A model generated the notes under the pieces. That model saw only the letters and a program-made list of their open reading frames with translations. It was not told the origin of the DNA and did not search any database. From Candidatus Caccovivens faecavium (GTDB lineage Bacteria; Bacillota; Clostridia; Christensenellales; UBA1242), in assembly GCA_018715545.1 (NCBI GenBank), contig DVLK01000056.1:1-26319 (forward strand): a stretch of 26,319 nt of DNA, given 5' to 3'. The translations under genes were made by a program, and so were the position numbers. This document shows, piece by piece, positions 22,888 to 26,319 of the stretch. The first letter of the stretch is position 1. Every line of letters begins with the position of its first letter.

Positions 22888-25800
22888 TTAAATTTTAGAT
22901 ATTGAAACTGTCACTTTCTCACCATTAAACTCAAACTCAAAAGAGTGAGTTCCATTTGTGCCTTTTTTAGCAACATCACAAAGAGTGCCTTTTCTAATAT
23001 CATCTTCGTGATTTAAAAGCGTTTTTGTTAAGTTCTCATCTCCATTGATTTCAATTTTGATGTGGTTAACAACTTCAAAATCGCTTTCCTTTCTAAAATT
23101 TTGCACTTTGCTGATAAATTCTTTAATCATACCCTTTTCAATAAGCTCAGCGTTTAAGGTTGTGTCAAGAATAACAGTTATTTCACCATTCGTTTCGCTG
23201 GAAAAGCCTTCCTTATTTTTAAGCGAAATTAAAAGGTCGCTTTCCGTTAAAACAACTTTTTCTCCGTTCACAACAAATGAAATTTCCTTATTATTTCTTA
23301 CGCTGTTCACCAGTTCATTAGCGTTTGCGGAAGAAAGATAGTTTTTAATTCCTCCTAGTAATTTTCCATATTTTGGACCAACTGTTCTAAGTTGAGGCTT
23401 GATTTCATAGGAAACAAATTCGTCAGCATTATGAAGGATTTCCAAATTTTCAACATTGAGTTCGTCTTTAATTAAATTTATAAGTTCTTCGTTAAGACTA
23501 AGAGTATCCTTAGTGCAAACAAGCACTTTGGAAAGAGGTTGTCTGTTTTTCACATTGCTTGAACTTCGGCAAGCTCTGCCAAGAAGAACAATTTCCAAAA
23601 CTTTATCCATTCCTTCATTTAGTGAATTATCAATCATCTTCTCGTCAGCCTCAGGGAATGCACAGAAATGCACACTTTCTGTGGCGTTTTTATCCAAACT
23701 TCTAACAAGGTTTTGATAGATTTCTTCGGCTATAAATGGCACAAATGGAGCAATAAGTTTCGACAAGTTCACCAAAACTTCATAGAGAGTTTTGTATGCT
23801 GCTTTCTTATCTTCGCTCTCCTCACTCCCCCAAAATCTTTCACGCGAGCGCCTAATATACCAATTTGAAAGTTTATCTACAAATTCGCTTATCGCCTTTG
23901 CTGGCGTTTGCATATCATATTTATCTAAGTTTTCATCCACAATTTTAATTAAAGCATTAAAATCGGAAAGAAGCCACTTATCGAGGAAGGAAAGTTTGCA
24001 GTCGGAAAGAGAATATTTTGTTGGGTCAATTTTGTCAATTTCCGCATATAAAACATAGAAGCAATAAACATTCCAAAGTGTGCCCATGAACTTTCTTTGA
24101 AGGTCAACAAGGTTTTCTTCAATAAATGGCAAACCTTGCGCTGGATTGCAACTTGAAAAGAAATACCACCTAACGCCGTCTGCACCATATTTTGAAAGCA
24201 CATCCCATGGGTCAACGCCGTTTTTCAAACTCTTACTCATTTTCAAGCCGTTTTTGTCTAAAACTAAGCCAAGCACATTGCACGCTTTGAATGGTGCATT
24301 TCCAAACACTGCAGTGTTGACAGAGAGAAGCGTATTGAACCAACCTCTTGTTTGGTCAATCGCCTCGCTGATATAGTCTGCACAAAATGCCTTTTCAAAA
24401 ATATCTTTATTTTCAAATGGATAGTGATATTGTGCAAATGGCATTGAACCACTGTCGAACCAGCAGTCCATAACCTCTGGTGTTCTTTTCATTGTTTTGC
24501 CACATTTTGGGCATGGAAATGTGATTTTGTCTAATGTTGGTTTATGAAGGTCAAAGTCACCTTGAACGCCAGAAAGTTCCTTTAATTCCTTAACGCTTCC
24601 TACAACATGGAAATGTCCGTTTTCGCATTTCCAAAATGGAAGTGGCGTTCCCCAATACCTATTTCTTGAAATATTCCAGTCGATGTTGTTGGCAAGGAAG
24701 TTTCCCATTCTTCCGTTTTTGATATGATCTGGTATCCAGTTGATTTTTTGGTTATTCTTAACAAGTTCATCGCGTATTGCTGTTGTTTTCACGAACCAAG
24801 CATCTTGTGCGTAATATAAAAGCGGGCTTTTACATCTCCAACAATGTGGATATGAGTGTTCAATTGGCTGAACTTTGAAAAGTTTTCCTTCTCTTTTAAG
24901 TTGTTCAATGATAGGCGCGTTTGCTTCTTTAACAGGTATACCCGCAAATTCAGTTTCCTTGGTCATCTTGCCAGCGTCGTCCACAAATTGAACGAAGGTT
25001 AAGCCATATTTCTGCCCAACTTTTGCGTCATCTTCACCAAAAGCAGGTGCGATATGAACAATTCCTGTGCCGTCATCAGTGGTCACATAGTCGTCAACTG
25101 TGACGATAAAGCCTTTTTTTACATCCTTTGCATAGTTAAAAAGTGGTTCGTATTTTTGATTTTCAAAATCCTTGCCTTTTTTGGTGTAAAGCTTCTTATA
25201 TGTTCCTTCTTCAAACAATGTTGGAAGAAGTTTGTCAAGCATGATATAGTTTTCGCCTTCACAACTAATTTTCGTGTATTCTTCCTCAGGATTCATACAA
25301 AGAGCGATGTTGGAAGGAAGCGTCCAAGGAGTTGTTGTCCAAACAAGGAAATATGTGTTATCTTCTTGTAAACTTTTGAATTTCACAAAAATGGACTTAT
25401 CTTTAACAATCTTATAGTTATCACCGTTTTCAAGTTCTGCCTTCGACAAACTTGTTCCACATCTTGGGCAATATGGCACAACCTTGTGGCCTTGGTAGAT
25501 AAGTCCTTTCTTATCCATTTCTTTAAGTGCCCAAAAAACGCTTTCGATATAGGAATTTTCATAAGTAATGTATGGATGTTCCATATCTACCCAATAGCCA
25601 ATTTTATTTGTTAAATCTTCCCACATAGACTTATATTTCCAAACAGAAGATTTGCATAGTTCAATAAACTTATCTATGCCATAATTTTCAATATCCTTTT
25701 TGCCATTGAAACCAAGTTCTTTTTCCACTTCCACTTCAACTGGAAGTCCGTGAGTGTCCCATCCAGCCTTACGGAAGATGTAGTAGCCTTTCATCGACTT

Positions 25801-26016
25801 ATATCTTGGAATAACATCTTTCATGGCACGCGTTAAAACATGGCCGATGTGCGGCTTACCATTTGCTGTTGGTGGGCCGTCGTGAAGGACGAAATTCTTC
25901 CCGCTATCCTTATTTAAAGAAAGTGCTTTATCAACGATGTTATTTCCCTTCCAGAATTTCAAGATTTTCTCTTCGTTTCCAACAAAATCCAGTTTTGCAT
26001 CCACTTTTCTATACAT
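22888..26016 (-). CDS. ileS: Isoleucyl-tRNA synthetase, long type-2-like form
   Basis: Charges tRNA-Ile with isoleucine and edits mischarged valine. It has 1042 residues, longer than classical bacterial IleRS (about 920) and matching the eukaryote-like type 2 enzymes. HIGH motif PHIGH (55-59) lies in HDGPPTANGKPHIGHVL; KMSKS is at 592-596. Zinc-type cysteine pairs occur at CPRCG (near 183), CWRCKSP and CPKCGKTM. The editing domain has TWTLPSNIAL with the TDDGTGIVHIAPAFGEDD stretch. The C-terminus (about 830-1042) has a LRTVGPKYGKLLG segment like the extra domain of type 2 enzymes and lacks the C-terminal zinc finger of type 1. GGAGGA lies 5 bases before the ATG. A T-box leader precedes it. 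Confidence 0.95.
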   Translation of the reverse strand: MYRKVDAKLDFVGNEEKILKFWKGNNIVDKALSLNKDSGKNFVLHDGPPTANGKPHIGHVLTRAMKDVIPRYKSMKGYYIFRKAGWDTHGLPVEVEVEKELGFNGKKDIENYGIDKFIELCKSSVWKYKSMWEDLTNKIGYWVDMEHPYITYENSYIESVFWALKEMDKKGLIYQGHKVVPYCPRCGTSLSKAELENGDNYKIVKDKSIFVKFKSLQEDNTYFLVWTTTPWTLPSNIALCMNPEEEYTKISCEGENYIMLDKLLPTLFEEGTYKKLYTKKGKDFENQKYEPLFNYAKDVKKGFIVTVDDYVTTDDGTGIVHIAPAFGEDDAKVGQKYGLTFVQFVDDAGKMTKETEFAGIPVKEANAPIIEQLKREGKLFKVQPIEHSYPHCWRCKSPLLYYAQDAWFVKTTAIRDELVKNNQKINWIPDHIKNGRMGNFLANNIDWNISRNRYWGTPLPFWKCENGHFHVVGSVKELKELSGVQGDFDLHKPTLDKITFPCPKCGKTMKRTPEVMDCWFDSGSMPFAQYHYPFENKDIFEKAFCADYISEAIDQTRGWFNTLLSVNTAVFGNAPFKACNVLGLVLDKNGLKMSKSLKNGVDPWDVLSKYGADGVRWYFFSSCNPAQGLPFIEENLVDLQRKFMGTLWNVYCFYVLYAEIDKIDPTKYSLSDCKLSFLDKWLLSDFNALIKIVDENLDKYDMQTPAKAISEFVDKLSNWYIRRSRERFWGSEESEDKKAAYKTLYEVLVNLSKLIAPFVPFIAEEIYQNLVRSLDKNATESVHFCAFPEADEKMIDNSLNEGMDKVLEIVLLGRACRSSSNVKNRQPLSKVLVCTKDTLSLNEELINLIKDELNVENLEILHNADEFVSYEIKPQLRTVGPKYGKLLGGIKNYLSSANANELVNSVRNNKEISFVVNGEKVVLTESDLLISLKNKEGFSSETNGEITVILDTTLNAELIEKGMIKEFISKVQNFRKESDFEVVNHIKIEINGDENLTKTLLNHEDDIRKGTLCDVAKKGTNGTHSFEFEFNGEKVTVSISKI

Positions 26017-26029
26017 TTTCTTCCTCCAT

Positions 26030-26067
26030 AAAAAAATTTCTTAGCAAAACAAGACTTCGCTAAGAAA
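26030..26067 (-). terminator. T-box terminator hairpin of the ileS leader
   Basis: On the minus strand, TTTCTTAGC (26059-26067) pairs with GCTAAGAAA (26037-26045) in a perfect 9 bp stem, followed by seven T residues (26030-26036). It is the regulated terminator of the leader, only 14 bp before the ileS start codon. Confidence 0.9.
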
Positions 26068-26256
26068 GTTAACCACTTGTTTCACTACTATGAGCTAACA
26101 CTCACTTCTTCTATCACGGGAAGTCCCGTCTAAGCTTACTAAAAATTTCAGCCAGAAGCTCGAAAAGTGATAACCCAACCATCGGCATATTGCCTTACAC
26201 CAAACGGCAACTCTCTATAATGACAAATGGAAAGATATTGTCTTTTCTCAAACGCC
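26030..26256 (-). promoter_or_regulatory. T-box riboswitch of ileS, isoleucine (AUC) specifier
   Basis: The RNA reads from the minus strand. Stem I starts near 26254, and its base pairs GAAAAG with CTTTTC. The AGAGAG element and a GTTGCCGTTTGGTGTAAGGCAA-type apical arm (pieces: AGAGAGTTGCC, GGTGTAAGGCAA) follow. The specifier ATC, followed by A, lies just before CTTTTC (plus-strand 26169-26171). The antiterminator can form from AAACAAG with CTTGTTT and leaves TGGT free to pair with the ACCA end of uncharged tRNA-Ile. The alternative is the terminator at 26030-26067. The T-box core here, AAGTGGTTAAC, is a variant of AGGGTGGNACCGCG. Uncharged tRNA-Ile should turn on ileS and the genes behind it. 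Confidence 0.85.
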
Positions 26257-26285
26257 TTTATGTGATATTTACAAACTATGTGATG

Positions 26286-26313
26286 TTAAAATTTTATTGA
26301 CATAAAATTTTAA
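26286..26313. repeat. Perfect 12 bp inverted repeat upstream of the T-box
   Basis: The arm TTAAAATTTTAT (26286-26297) and its complement ATAAAATTTTAA (26302-26313) flank a 4 bp loop, TGAC. The loop and its borders spell TTGACA on the plus strand (26297-26302), a perfect -35 box for a gene beyond the window, but the -10 would be off the edge. It could also be the terminator of an upstream minus-strand gene. Confidence 0.55.
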
Positions 26314-26319
26314 TAAATT

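Noticed and set aside
1..26319. CRISPR array, prophage, insertion sequence, integrative element or toxin-antitoxin system
   Set aside because: No regular spaced repeats, transposase, integrase, phage structural gene or small paired toxin-like genes were seen.

Overview
The window is AT-rich bacterial chromosome from a low-GC Firmicute, most like an uncultured member of the Clostridia. The evidence is strong AGGAGG-type ribosome binding sites, consensus sigma-A promoters, a T-box leader in front of ileS, the topA-trmFO-hslVU gene order typical of Firmicutes, a DivIVA-like protein and a lipobox substrate-binding protein. I see no phage, transposon, CRISPR, tRNA or rRNA. Nearly everything is housekeeping. 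The less ordinary content sits in the middle: a Rho-like protein with a ruined ATPase site, a calcium-loop ABC permease and a degenerate TrmFO relative.

Layout. (1) 1-10104, minus strand, read right to left: comM/yifB-like AAA ATPase, dprA, topA (TTG start), a TrmFO-like protein (TTG start overlapping the topA stop), hslV, hslU, tcdA, thioredoxin, and a cysteine desulfurase cut by the window edge. This is a version of the Firmicute dprA-topA-trmFO-xerC-hslV-hslU-codY block in which xerC and codY are absent from their usual places and tRNA-modification/sulfur genes follow. (2) 10434-19381, plus strand: an SDR oxidoreductase, the Rho-like protein, an lgt / small membrane protein / DivIVA-like group, a MacB/FtsX-type ABC transporter, an AlkD-like DNA glycosylase and an orphan NMT1-type lipoprotein. 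Most of these have their own promoter and intrinsic terminator. (3) 19559-26319, minus strand: a T-box leader with an AUC specifier, ileS (long type-2-like IleRS), an rRNA-methyltransferase-like gene, an RluA-type pseudouridine synthase and pepF. These four genes are packed so tightly that one T-box transcript probably carries them all.

How the genes work together. The left block serves DNA topology and uptake (TopA, DprA, ComM), protein quality control (HslUV) and tRNA modification (TcdA and perhaps the desulfurase). The right block links isoleucyl-tRNA charging to ribosome/RNA modification and oligopeptide breakdown. The lgt group serves lipoprotein maturation and probably pole or septum biology. 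The most interesting single gene is the Rho-like one (11484-12653): it keeps a Rho-type N-terminus, an RNA-binding-like middle and a recognisable RecA-fold remnant, but lacks Walker A, has a substituted Walker B and stops before the arginine-finger segment. A dense set of operator-like palindromes lies upstream of it.
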